NCBI GenBank assembly: GCA_049597955.1
Contig: JBMYND010000001.1
Coordinates: 124,001 to 188,000 of the forward strand
DNA from: JAYPAN01 sp049597955
Lineage (GTDB): Bacteria; Pseudomonadota; Alphaproteobacteria; RS24
Length of the DNA: 64,000 nt
Direction: 5' to 3'
Of this stretch, positions 45,915 through 54,350 are shown in pieces. How positions within the stretch are numbered: position 1 is the stretch's first letter; every line of letters starts with the position of its first letter. The notes beneath the pieces are model-generated. The model searched no databases and was not told the origin of the DNA. It worked only from the letters and a program-made list of their open reading frames with translations. The translations under genes were made by a program, and so were the position numbers.

Positions 45915-47203
45915 CGGCTGCTCATATCCTTATAGTCGCGCTGCGTGGCGCCAATGTAAAGCTGGCGCGGACGCCCGATACGTTGGCTCGGATCCTCAAT
46001 CATTTCATTCCACTGGGAAATCCAGCCCACTGTGCGTGCCAGCGCAAACAGGGCGGTGAACATGGTGGTCGGAAAGCCCATCGCTTTCAGCGTGATGCCG
46101 GAATAAAAATCGATATTTGGATAGAGCTTTTTCTCAATGAAATATGGGTCGCTGAGTGCGATTTTTTCGAGCTCCATAGCGACATCAAGCAATGGGTCAT
46201 CCTTAATGCCCAATTCGCCCAGCACTTCATGGCAGGTTTGCTGCATAACACGGGCGCGCGGGTCATAGTTTTTATACACGCGGTGGCCAAAACCCATCAA
46301 ACGGAACGGGTCGTTTTTATCTTTGGCGCGGGCGATAAATTCCGGGATCCGGTCAACCGAGCCAATTTCAGCCAGCATATCAAGTGCCGCTTCATTGGCA
46401 CCGCCATGCGACGGCCCCCACAGGCAGGCAATACCGGCCGCGATACAGGCAAACGGATTGGCCCCGGACGAACCGGCCAGGCGCACGGTCGAGGTGGACG
46501 CATTTTGCTCATGGTCAGCATGAAGAATAAAAATCCTGTCCATCGCACGCGCCAGCACCGGGCTTATCGTCATTTCCTCGCAAGGCACGGAAAAGCACAT
46601 ATGCAGGAAGTTTGAGGCATAATCCAAATCATTGCGCGGATAAACAAAGGGCTGGCCGATAGAATATTTATAGGCCATGGCGGCAATGGTCGGGATTTTG
46701 GCAATCAACCGGCGGCTGGCAATTTTGCGCTGCTCCGGGTCGTTAATATCGGTGCTGTCATGGTAAAAGGCGGACAAAGCGCCAACCACGCCGACCATAA
46801 TGGCCATTGGGTGCGCGTCGCGCCGAAAGCCGAGAAACAGCCGTGTCATTTGGTCATGCAGCATGGTGTGGCGGGTAATCGCCGTTTCAAATTCTTCCAA
46901 TTCTTCACGATTGGGCAATTCGCCATTCAGCAGCAAATAGCAGGTCTCAATGAAATTGCCTTTTTCCGCGAGTTGGTCAATAGGATAGCCGCGATGCAGC
47001 AAAATGCCTTCATCACCGTCAATATAGGTGATGGCGGATTTGCAGCTGGCGGTTGAGGTAAAGCCGGGGTCATAGGTGAATTGACCGGTTTGACCATAAA
47101 GCGAGGATACATCTATCACGCTCGGCCCGACAGAGCCTTGATGTATGTCAAAGTCGTATTGGTTTCCCTCGCTGGCAAGCTGGGCTGACTTGTCGTCGCT
47201 CAT
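45911..47203 (-). CDS. gltA: citrate synthase
   Basis: 430-residue type II (hexameric family) citrate synthase condensing oxaloacetate with acetyl-CoA. Seen in order: ITYIDGDEGILLHRGYPI, ILHADHEQNASTSTVRLAGS, GPSHGGANEAAL and FGHRVYKNYDPRARVM. ATG 47203 (MSDDKSAQLA) follows AGAGGAAG; a longer ORF begins at 47260. It converges on lpxB with a 4-bp overlap at CTAG. Confidence 0.97.
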   Translation of the reverse strand: MSDDKSAQLASEGNQYDFDIHQGSVGPSVIDVSSLYGQTGQFTYDPGFTSTASCKSAITYIDGDEGILLHRGYPIDQLAEKGNFIETCYLLLNGELPNREELEEFETAITRHTMLHDQMTRLFLGFRRDAHPMAIMVGVVGALSAFYHDSTDINDPEQRKIASRRLIAKIPTIAAMAYKYSIGQPFVYPRNDLDYASNFLHMCFSVPCEEMTISPVLARAMDRIFILHADHEQNASTSTVRLAGSSGANPFACIAAGIACLWGPSHGGANEAALDMLAEIGSVDRIPEFIARAKDKNDPFRLMGFGHRVYKNYDPRARVMQQTCHEVLGELGIKDDPLLDVAMELEKIALSDPYFIEKKLYPNIDFYSGITLKAMGFPTTMFTALFALARTVGWISQWNEMIEDPSQRIGRPRQLYIGATQRDYKDMSSR

Positions 47204-47328
47204 GGTTCTTCCTCTCATATTCAAGTAATCGACAGTGTAACTATCATATTTTTCCGGCATTTGCCAGTTTGCGGGAAGAAATATCCCTAATAATCGGCGG
47301 AAAATCTGTCGTTTTGTCCAATTGCCGC

Positions 47329-48726
47329 TTACAGATTGGCCAATTGGTCATCCAAGCGTGCCAGAAGCTCGTCGCGGTCAAATAGGGCGATGAGTGCGAA
47401 AATGCCGCCACCGGCACGGCCACCGCTAATGGCAACGCGCAGGGCAGGGCCAACCGCCCCCAATTTCAGCTCATTGGTCTGCAAATAGCCGGTGATACAC
47501 GCTTCAACGCTTTCTGCCGTCCACGCCTCCAAGACGGCCAATTGCGGGCGCAATGCTGCAATATGCGCCAATGCTTCGGGCTTCAGCGCCTTGGCAGCCT
47601 TTTCATCAATCATCACAGGGCGCGCGGCCAGTAAATTGGCGGCGGCATCGCGCAACTCAAGCAGGGTCTTGGCGCGGTCAACCAGCACTGGCATGGCGCG
47701 TGTGACAAATGCTTCATGGGCGGTCAGTTCCGGTGCCAGCGCCAGCAATTGTGCGGTCAGCTCTTGTGGAGGCGTCATGCGCATGTGCTGGGCATTAATA
47801 TGGGCCAGCTTATCCATATCAAATCGCGCCGGTGAGCGGCCAATCGCATCTAGATTAAACCAGTCGATAAATTGCTCGGTTGTGAACACTTCCTCATCGC
47901 CATGGCTCCAGCCAAGCCGTGCCAGATAATTGCGCAAAGCGGCAGGCAGCAGCCCCATATCCCGATAGGCGTCCACGCCGAGCGCACCGTGGCGTTTCGA
48001 CAATTTGGCACCATCCGCACCATGGATTAACGGGATATGGGCAAATTGCGGAATCGGCCAGCCAAGGGCTTGATAAATCTGGCTTTGCCGAGCCGCATTG
48101 GTCAAATGGTCATCACCGCGAATAATATGGGTGACGCCCATATCATAATCATCAACCACCACGGACAGCATGTAAGTGGGCGAGCCGTCGGCGCGCAGCA
48201 ACACCAAATCGTCAAATTGGTCATTATCGGTCACCACCTGGCCTTGCACCAAATCATCAATCACAGTCTGGCCGCTTTGCGGTGCTTTGAAGCGGATAAC
48301 ATAAGGGGCATTGGCGGTGTCATGTGTCAGGCCGCGCTCGCGATAAGTGCCGTCATAGCGCGGTGGGCGGCCTTCGGCGCGGGCTTTTTCGCGCATCGCC
48401 TCAACTTCTTCCGGCGTGCTGATGCAGATATAAGCCGCGCCTTTTTCGAGCAATTCATGGGCAATAGCGACATGGCGGGCGGCATTTTGATGTTGAAATA
48501 CCGGCGCTTCATCGCTGTCCAGCCCAAGCCAGCCCATGCCGTCAAGAATCGCTTCAATCGCCGCATCGGTTGACCGCGCGCGGTCTGTGTCTTCGACGCG
48601 CAGCAAAAACCGTCCGCCATGATGACGCGCAAAGGCCCAATTAAACAATGCTGTGCGCGCGCCACCAATATGCAAAAAGCCGGTCGGCGAAGGCGCGAAG
48701 CGGGTCACAATTGGCGGGGTGGGCAT
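47329..48726 (-). CDS. gltX: glutamyl-tRNA synthetase
   Basis: 465-residue class I synthetase. The HIGH motif appears in FAPSPTGFLHIGGARTA and the KMSKS-type loop is AKLSKRHGA. The C-terminal anticodon domain is of the normal bacterial type. ATG 48726 has AGGAG 8 bp upstream; a longer ORF to 48762 is rejected. Alphaproteobacteria often have two gltX genes, so specificity (Glu-tRNA-Glu versus the Gln-type tRNA) is not settled. Confidence 0.96.
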   Translation of the reverse strand: MPTPPIVTRFAPSPTGFLHIGGARTALFNWAFARHHGGRFLLRVEDTDRARSTDAAIEAILDGMGWLGLDSDEAPVFQHQNAARHVAIAHELLEKGAAYICISTPEEVEAMREKARAEGRPPRYDGTYRERGLTHDTANAPYVIRFKAPQSGQTVIDDLVQGQVVTDNDQFDDLVLLRADGSPTYMLSVVVDDYDMGVTHIIRGDDHLTNAARQSQIYQALGWPIPQFAHIPLIHGADGAKLSKRHGALGVDAYRDMGLLPAALRNYLARLGWSHGDEEVFTTEQFIDWFNLDAIGRSPARFDMDKLAHINAQHMRMTPPQELTAQLLALAPELTAHEAFVTRAMPVLVDRAKTLLELRDAAANLLAARPVMIDEKAAKALKPEALAHIAALRPQLAVLEAWTAESVEACITGYLQTNELKLGAVGPALRVAISGGRAGGGIFALIALFDRDELLARLDDQLANL

Positions 48727-48894
48727 GAGCGGTCTCCTGTCATGATTGCGATGCATGGTCAAACGCCAATCACTGCTTGTGCCATGCTGTCAACTCTGGC
48801 AGGGTTTAGCACATTAGCGGCATTGGGTGTAGGGGGCGTCACCACCCGGTCGGAAAATAACAAGCTGCCCGCTTTGGTCAGAAAATATAAAGAT

Positions 48895-51039
48895 ATGACG
48901 ATACGCATTGACCCGTTTATCACCCATTGCCTTGCCATGATGGTCGGCATTGCCGCCTATTTTACCGCACCGATTGACCCGCCAAGCCTGTTGCTGCCCC
49001 TGCCGGCAAATCCGGTGGCGGCGGCTTTGGCATTGGCGATTGCCTGTGGCGGTTTATTGGTCATTTATCTTTATGTCTGGGCGCATCGGCATTTGCATAT
49101 TGGGCATCCGCTTGCCCTGCGCGGCCTGCTTTTGCTGATTGCCGTGTTTTTCGGCTTTATCTACGCGCATGGGATGACTTTGCTGCAGGCGCGCGCCATG
49201 GCCCCTTTGCCGGCGCAAGTCAGCAGCATGGACGCCGCCCCAACGCTGTTTCAAGGGCGGATTATCTGGGCTGAGCCGCGCCCCAATGGCGGGTTGGTCG
49301 ATTTGGCGATAGCCGATACTGCCGGGCGGCAGGTGGTTTTGCGGCTTTATACCGGTCGCGCCCGCATTGCCCGCTTGCGGCCGGGTTGCCTGGCCACGCT
49401 CTCGGCCGCTGTGCGTCCTTTGCAAGGGCCGGTTATCCGTGGTGGCTATGACCCACGGTTTGCCGGATTTTTCAATGGTCGCGCCGGTCAGGGCTTTATC
49501 CGTGAAATAGGGCAGGTTGATTGCGCCGCGCCCCTATCTATTGCGGAAAAATGGCGCATGGGATTGGCCAATTTCCGCTTGCAATTGGCCGCCCATTTGC
49601 GCGATGCCATGCCGACAGCGCAGGGCAGTGTCGCTGCGGCCCTTGTGACTGGCGTGCGCGGCGCGATTCCCAAATCAACCCGCACCTTGTTCCGCGACAG
49701 TGGTTTGGCGCATATGTTGGCGATTTCCGGTCTGCATATGGCGCTGTTTGCCGGTTCGGTCTATGCGCTGCTGCGCTTGTTGGGTGCGTGTTTTCCATAT
49801 TTTGTGCAGGCACATAATATGCGCAAAATGGCGGCGCTGGCCTCTTTGCCGGCTGCCTTTGCCTATTTGCAAATATCGGGTGCCAGCTTTCCCACGCAAC
49901 GCGCTTTCATTATGCTGGCCTTGTTTTTTGTCGCCATTCTGCTTGGCCGACCGGCCCTGACCATGCGCAATGTCGCATTGGCGGCTTTGCTGGTTTTGCT
50001 CATATCACCCCATGCGCTGATGCAGGCCGGATTTCAAATGTCCTTTGCGGCAGTTTTTGCGCTGGTCGCACTATATGAGCGCGGCGGTGCCAATTTTCTT
50101 TTCGCAACGCCCGACCAGCGCGGGCAAATGCCCCGCAACACTGGCTTTGCCGCCGATATTTTGTCGCGCATGGGGCGCTATTTCATCGCCCTGTTTGTGA
50201 CCAGTATCATTGCCGGCAGTGTGACCGGCTTTCTGGCGCTTTATCATTTTCATCAAGTGGCGGCTTACGGCTTGTTTGCCAATATGCTGGCCATGCCGAT
50301 ATTCGGTTTTGTCATTATGCCTGCCGGTTTTTTGGCCCTTGTCAGCATGCCGTTTGGGCTTGAGGCCCCTTTTATGGCGCTTATGTCATTCGGCATAAAA
50401 TCGGTTCTAACAGTGGCTGAATGGTTAACCGGCTGGCCCGGCGCGGTGTTTTATCGAGGGCAAAGCGCGCCTGCTATTTTGCCCTTGGCTTTGGGGGGCC
50501 TTGCCCTTGCCTGTCTGGCAAATGGGCGGTGGCGGTATGGCGGTTTCGCTTTTATCGGGCTGGCGCTTATGCTGGCCGGGCGCGCCGAGCGACCGATTGT
50601 CTATATTTATGGGGTCGGGCAGGCGGTGATGTATGAAAGCAGGTATGGCGGGCTGCATATTTTGCGCGGCAGCAGGCGGGCCTATGAGATTGGCCTGTGG
50701 CAGCGCACGCATGGGCTTGGCGGCGATGATGCGCCGATTGAAGAAGCACCTTGTAGTGAAAGCGTCTGTTTTTACCCGTTAATGGATGGTCGCCAATTTG
50801 CCTATGTGCGCGCCGGTCGTGGTTTAAGCCAAGCCTGTCGCCAAGCCGATTTGGTTCTCGCACCGTTTATCGAGGCGCGCTATCCGTGTCGCGCATTTTT
50901 GGTTGACCGCAGGCATTTGACAAAGGGCAAGGCGGTGACAGTGATGGCAGCACAATCGGCCTATGAGATTGTTGAACCGGCACGGGCCGGGCGGCGTTTA
51001 TGGCAAAGCTATTATCGCCCGCAGCCCGATGCGCGATAG
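48895..51039 (+). CDS. comEC: ComEC/Rec2-family DNA-uptake channel protein
   Basis: About 714 residues. A short membrane-rich N-terminus, a DUF4131/OB-like region (LFQGRIIWAEPRPNGGLVDL) and the competence domain with the signature GLAHMLAISGLHMALFAGSVY and many membrane helices. The C-terminal ~150 residues correspond to the beta-lactamase-like part but show no HxHxDH motif, so nuclease activity is unlikely. The family imports single-stranded DNA. Start is uncertain: ATG 48895 gives a family-like N-terminus; ATG 48742 would add 51 residues. It is divergent from gltX and converges on lexA with an 8-bp gap. Confidence 0.87.
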   Translation: MTIRIDPFITHCLAMMVGIAAYFTAPIDPPSLLLPLPANPVAAALALAIACGGLLVIYLYVWAHRHLHIGHPLALRGLLLLIAVFFGFIYAHGMTLLQARAMAPLPAQVSSMDAAPTLFQGRIIWAEPRPNGGLVDLAIADTAGRQVVLRLYTGRARIARLRPGCLATLSAAVRPLQGPVIRGGYDPRFAGFFNGRAGQGFIREIGQVDCAAPLSIAEKWRMGLANFRLQLAAHLRDAMPTAQGSVAAALVTGVRGAIPKSTRTLFRDSGLAHMLAISGLHMALFAGSVYALLRLLGACFPYFVQAHNMRKMAALASLPAAFAYLQISGASFPTQRAFIMLALFFVAILLGRPALTMRNVALAALLVLLISPHALMQAGFQMSFAAVFALVALYERGGANFLFATPDQRGQMPRNTGFAADILSRMGRYFIALFVTSIIAGSVTGFLALYHFHQVAAYGLFANMLAMPIFGFVIMPAGFLALVSMPFGLEAPFMALMSFGIKSVLTVAEWLTGWPGAVFYRGQSAPAILPLALGGLALACLANGRWRYGGFAFIGLALMLAGRAERPIVYIYGVGQAVMYESRYGGLHILRGSRRAYEIGLWQRTHGLGGDDAPIEEAPCSESVCFYPLMDGRQFAYVRAGRGLSQACRQADLVLAPFIEARYPCRAFLVDRRHLTKGKAVTVMAAQSAYEIVEPARAGRRLWQSYYRPQPDAR

Positions 51040-51047
51040 TGGTGATT

Positions 51048-51746
51048 TCAATATTTGCGGATAAGACCGACAAGCCGCCCTTGAATGCGGATTTGGTCAG
51101 CCCGGAAAATGCGGGTTTCAAAAGCCGGATTGGCCGCTTCCAACGCAATCATATCGCTTTTGCGGCGCAGGCGCTTTAATGTTGCCTCATGCCCTTCAAC
51201 CAGGGCGACAACAATATCGCCATTGTCAACCGAAGCGGTGCTTTGGATAATCGCCGTATCGCCGTCGAAAATGCCTGCCTCAATCATCGAATCCCCATGC
51301 ACTTCCAGCGCATAATGTTCGCCGGAGCGCAACATTTCGCTCGGCACGGAAACCTGATTAATTTCTTCCTGCAAGGCTTCAATCGGTGTGCCAGCGGCAA
51401 TCCGACCCATAACGGAAAGCGGAACGCTGCGGTCATCATTGGCAGCGGCGGGCGGGGTCATATTATCGGTCGGAATACCGGCCATGGCGCCCGTATTATT
51501 GCGTGCCGGTGCCGACAGGCTGGCCGACATGCTGTCCGGCAATTTGACGATTTCAAGCGCCCGCGCCCGATGCGCCAGACGCTTGATAAAGCCGCGCTCT
51601 TCCAAAGCGGTAATCAGCCGGTGGATACCCGACTTGGAGCGCAAATCAAGCGCGTCTTTCATTTCTTCAAAACTGGGGGAAACGCCCGTCTCTTTCAAGC
51701 GTTCATTGATGAACATTAAAAGCTCATATTGTTTTTTGGTAAGCAT
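51048..51746 (-). CDS. lexA: SOS repressor LexA
   Basis: 232-residue repressor of DNA-repair genes. The N-terminal winged helix (MLTKKQYELLMFINERL, SGIHRLITALEERGF) binds operators. The C-terminal peptidase has the self-cleavage site Ala118-Gly119 (RIAAGTP), catalytic Ser153 (HGDSMIEAG) and Lys191. A linker of ~45 residues is longer than in E. coli, as in other Alphaproteobacteria. An operator lies just upstream, so it is probably autoregulated. Confidence 0.97.
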   Translation of the reverse strand: MLTKKQYELLMFINERLKETGVSPSFEEMKDALDLRSKSGIHRLITALEERGFIKRLAHRARALEIVKLPDSMSASLSAPARNNTGAMAGIPTDNMTPPAAANDDRSVPLSVMGRIAAGTPIEALQEEINQVSVPSEMLRSGEHYALEVHGDSMIEAGIFDGDTAIIQSTASVDNGDIVVALVEGHEATLKRLRRKSDMIALEAANPAFETRIFRADQIRIQGRLVGLIRKY

Positions 51747-51760
51747 TTCGACCCCCCGGA

Positions 51761-51775
51761 GAACGAATCAACAAC
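51761..51775 (-). promoter_or_regulatory. LexA box upstream of lexA
   Basis: On the minus strand the site reads GTTG-N7-GTTC, one mismatch from the alphaproteobacterial consensus GTTC-N7-GTTC. It ends 15 bp before the lexA start, a normal place for autorepression. Confidence 0.65.
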
Positions 51776-51859
51776 ACTGCTTTTGTAGTTTCATTCGCGG
51801 TCGGATGCAAGGGGCTGGTTTTTTATTTTTTCCATCCAAGAAAAATGTAAAAGCCCTTA

Positions 51860-52660
51860 TCAATTTTCGCCAATAAGCTGTTTAACCGCATCGGTTACAT
51901 TTTCTTGCCGCATCAGGCTTTCGCCGACAAGAAAAGCCGGCACGCCGTCAGCCATCAGGCCGCGCACATCATCCGCCGCAGAAATCCCGCTTTCGCTGAC
52001 CAGCAAAACGTTTTCCGGCACATGCGGCAACAGCGTGCGGGTTGTGTCCAGCGACGTCTCAAAACTGCGCAAATTGCGATTATTTATGCCGACCAGCTTG
52101 GGCGACAGGCTGAGTGCGCGTTGCAATTCATCGCCGTCATGCACTTCAAACAGCGTGTCCATGCCCCAAGCATTGGCCGCTTCAAAAAGCTCCTGCGCTT
52201 GCATGTCGGACACGGCTGCCATAATCACCAATATGGCATCTGCCCCCCAGCTGCGCGCTTCAGCCACTTGATATGAGTCATACATGAAATCTTTGCGCAA
52301 AACCGGTATTTGCGTGGCGGCGCGGGCTTGCCCCAAATATTCGGGCGCGCCTTGAAAGGAAGGCGTGTCGGTCAGCACGGAAAGACAGCTTGCCCCGCCT
52401 TCTTCATAAGCCTGCGCCAGCATGGCCGGGTCGAAATCCGCGCGGATAAGCCCTTTGGACGGGCTGGCTTTTTTAATCTCGGCAATCAGCGCCGGTCGGG
52501 CGGCGCGGCGGCTGGTGTCAAGCGCCTTGATAAACCCGCGCGGTGCATCGGCGTGTTTCGCCTGCGCTTCTATTTCGGCCAGCGACAGGCGCGTTTTGGC
52601 GTCGGCGATTTCCTCCAGCTTATAAGCGGTGATATGGGCGAGTATGTCGTCCTTGGTCAT
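51860..52660 (-). CDS. trpC: indole-3-glycerol phosphate synthase
   Basis: 266-residue TIM-barrel enzyme of tryptophan synthesis. Seen: EIKKASPSKGLIRADFDP, PVLRKDFMYDSYQV and LLVSESGISAADDV. It is not fused to trpF. Last gene of the ppiD-trpEGDC run; the start overlaps the trpD stop (TAATG). Relatives commonly continue with moaC and moeA before lexA; here lexA follows after 113 bp. Confidence 0.97.
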   Translation of the reverse strand: MTKDDILAHITAYKLEEIADAKTRLSLAEIEAQAKHADAPRGFIKALDTSRRAARPALIAEIKKASPSKGLIRADFDPAMLAQAYEEGGASCLSVLTDTPSFQGAPEYLGQARAATQIPVLRKDFMYDSYQVAEARSWGADAILVIMAAVSDMQAQELFEAANAWGMDTLFEVHDGDELQRALSLSPKLVGINNRNLRSFETSLDTTRTLLPHVPENVLLVSESGISAADDVRGLMADGVPAFLVGESLMRQENVTDAVKQLIGEN

Positions 52661-53685
52661 TATGCGCCCGCCAGACGATTGCTGACATCGACCAGATTGC
52701 GCAAAACCTGTTTGGCCCCGCCATCATCAATGGCCAGCGCCGCCATATCGGCCCCGTCGCGCAAATTCTCAGCCTTATTGACCACGCATAATGCGGCGGC
52801 AGTGTTCAGCAAGACGATATTGCGATACGCACCGGGCGCACCATCGAGCATGTCACTGAGGGCGGCGGCATTATGCGCCGGGTCGCCACCAACCAAATCT
52901 GCAGGGTCGGCGCGGTCAATGCCGATATTTTCCGGAAAAACTTCAAATGTGCGCACTTCGCCCTTGCGCAATTCGGCGACATGGCTGGCCCCTGTTGTGG
53001 TCAACTCATCCAAGCCATCCGAGCCATGCACGACCCATGCGCGCTCAGAGCCGAGTTTTTTCAGCACATGGGCCAGTGGCTCAACCCAGGCTTTGGAAAA
53101 CACGCCAAGCAATTGCCGATTGGCACCGGCCGGATTGGATAAAGGGCCAAGCAGGTTGAATATGGTGCGAAAGCCAAGCTCGGCGCGGCTTGGCCCGACA
53201 TGGCGCATGGCGCTGTGATGATTGGGAGCAAACATAAAGCCAATGCCGGTTTCATTGATACAGGTCTCAATCGCTGCCGGTTCCAAATCCAGCCTCACGC
53301 CGAGTTGTTCCAAGACTTCCGAGGAGCCGGATTTGGAGGATAAAGCGCGATTGCCATGTTTGGCGACTGTCGCCCCGCAGGCGGTCGCAACCAGCGCAAC
53401 GGCGGTCGATATATTATAGGTTCCGGCACCATCGCCACCCGTGCCGCATGTATCGAGCAGCTGGGTCGGGCCTTTCACAAACAGCGCATTGCGGCGCATG
53501 ACTTGGGCACCGGCGGTGATTTCTTCCACTGTTTCCCCGCGCACCCTTAAGCCGGCCAGAAAAGCACCGATTTGCGCGGCGCTGGCCTGTCCGCTGAGTA
53601 TCGCATCAAAAGCCTGTGTGGCCTGTTGCGCCGTTAACGGCTTGCCGTCTGCGATAATCGCCAGAAAAGGTTTTAATTCATCCAT
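52660..53685 (-). CDS. trpD: anthranilate phosphoribosyltransferase
   Basis: 341-residue enzyme transferring phosphoribosyl to anthranilate. The PRPP-binding loop DTCGTGGDGAGTYNIST and HGNRALSSKSGSSEVLE are clear, with VHGSDGLDELT further on. ATG 53685 (MDELKPFLAI) has GGAG 8 bp upstream; a longer ORF overlaps trpG. Confidence 0.97.
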   Translation of the reverse strand: MDELKPFLAIIADGKPLTAQQATQAFDAILSGQASAAQIGAFLAGLRVRGETVEEITAGAQVMRRNALFVKGPTQLLDTCGTGGDGAGTYNISTAVALVATACGATVAKHGNRALSSKSGSSEVLEQLGVRLDLEPAAIETCINETGIGFMFAPNHHSAMRHVGPSRAELGFRTIFNLLGPLSNPAGANRQLLGVFSKAWVEPLAHVLKKLGSERAWVVHGSDGLDELTTTGASHVAELRKGEVRTFEVFPENIGIDRADPADLVGGDPAHNAAALSDMLDGAPGAYRNIVLLNTAAALCVVNKAENLRDGADMAALAIDDGGAKQVLRNLVDVSNRLAGA

Positions 53686-53713
53686 GAGTGGGTCTCCGAT
53701 TGCCTGCGCCAGG

Positions 53714-54328
53714 TCAGGCAAGTTCAAGATGTTGCTGTGCCTCTATCGGGCGCATGGGCAGACCGGCAAGGGTAAGGAAATTGCCGAGCAGCCGGTGGCC
53801 GAAATGGGTGGCAATGCTTTCCGGGTGAAACTGCACGCCAAAAACCGGACGGCTGATATGGCGCACCGCCATGATAAGCCCGTCTTCGCTTTTGGCATCA
53901 ATGGTCAATGTATCGGGCATTGTGTCCGGCTCAATCATCAAGGAATGATAGCGTGTGACGGTCATGGGTTGCGGCAAACCTTCAAACAGACCGTCGCCGC
54001 CATGGGCAATATGGCTGAGCTTGCCATGCATGATTTGCGGCGCTTGCACAATGCGCCCGCCAAAGGCTTGCGCGATGCATTGATGGCCAAGGCATACGCC
54101 GAATATTGGCAGCGTGTCGGGTGCGTTGCGGATAAGGTCGAGGCAAATACCGGCCTTGTCCGGGTCGCACGGGCCGGGCGAAACAATAATCGCTTGCGGT
54201 TTGCCCGCCAGCACCTCTTCAACGCTGGCTTTATCATTGCGGATGACTGTGCAGTCAGCCCCCAAATCACCAAGAAATTGCACCAGATTAAAGGTGAAGC
54301 TGTCATAATTATCTATCAATGTCAGCAT
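53714..54328 (-). CDS. trpG: anthranilate synthase component II (glutamine amidotransferase)
   Basis: 204-residue class I amidotransferase feeding ammonia to TrpE. The catalytic triad is Cys79 (FGVCLGHQ), His168 and Glu170 (FHPES). LIDNYDSFTFNLVQ opens the protein. It is separate from trpE, 22 bp downstream. Confidence 0.97.
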   Translation of the reverse strand: MLTLIDNYDSFTFNLVQFLGDLGADCTVIRNDKASVEEVLAGKPQAIIVSPGPCDPDKAGICLDLIRNAPDTLPIFGVCLGHQCIAQAFGGRIVQAPQIMHGKLSHIAHGGDGLFEGLPQPMTVTRYHSLMIEPDTMPDTLTIDAKSEDGLIMAVRHISRPVFGVQFHPESIATHFGHRLLGNFLTLAGLPMRPIEAQQHLELA

Positions 54329-54350
54329 GGTGCTTTCCCTTTGAGCCGCG

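Noticed and set aside
45884..46615. Plus-strand ORF of 243 codons
   Set aside because: It lies entirely antisense to gltA apart from its first bases, and its composition is that of a shadow frame.
48619..48894. Long N-terminal extension of comEC to 48619
   Set aside because: It would overlap the start of gltX on the other strand, and the residues are a frame shadow of gltX. The start was moved downstream.
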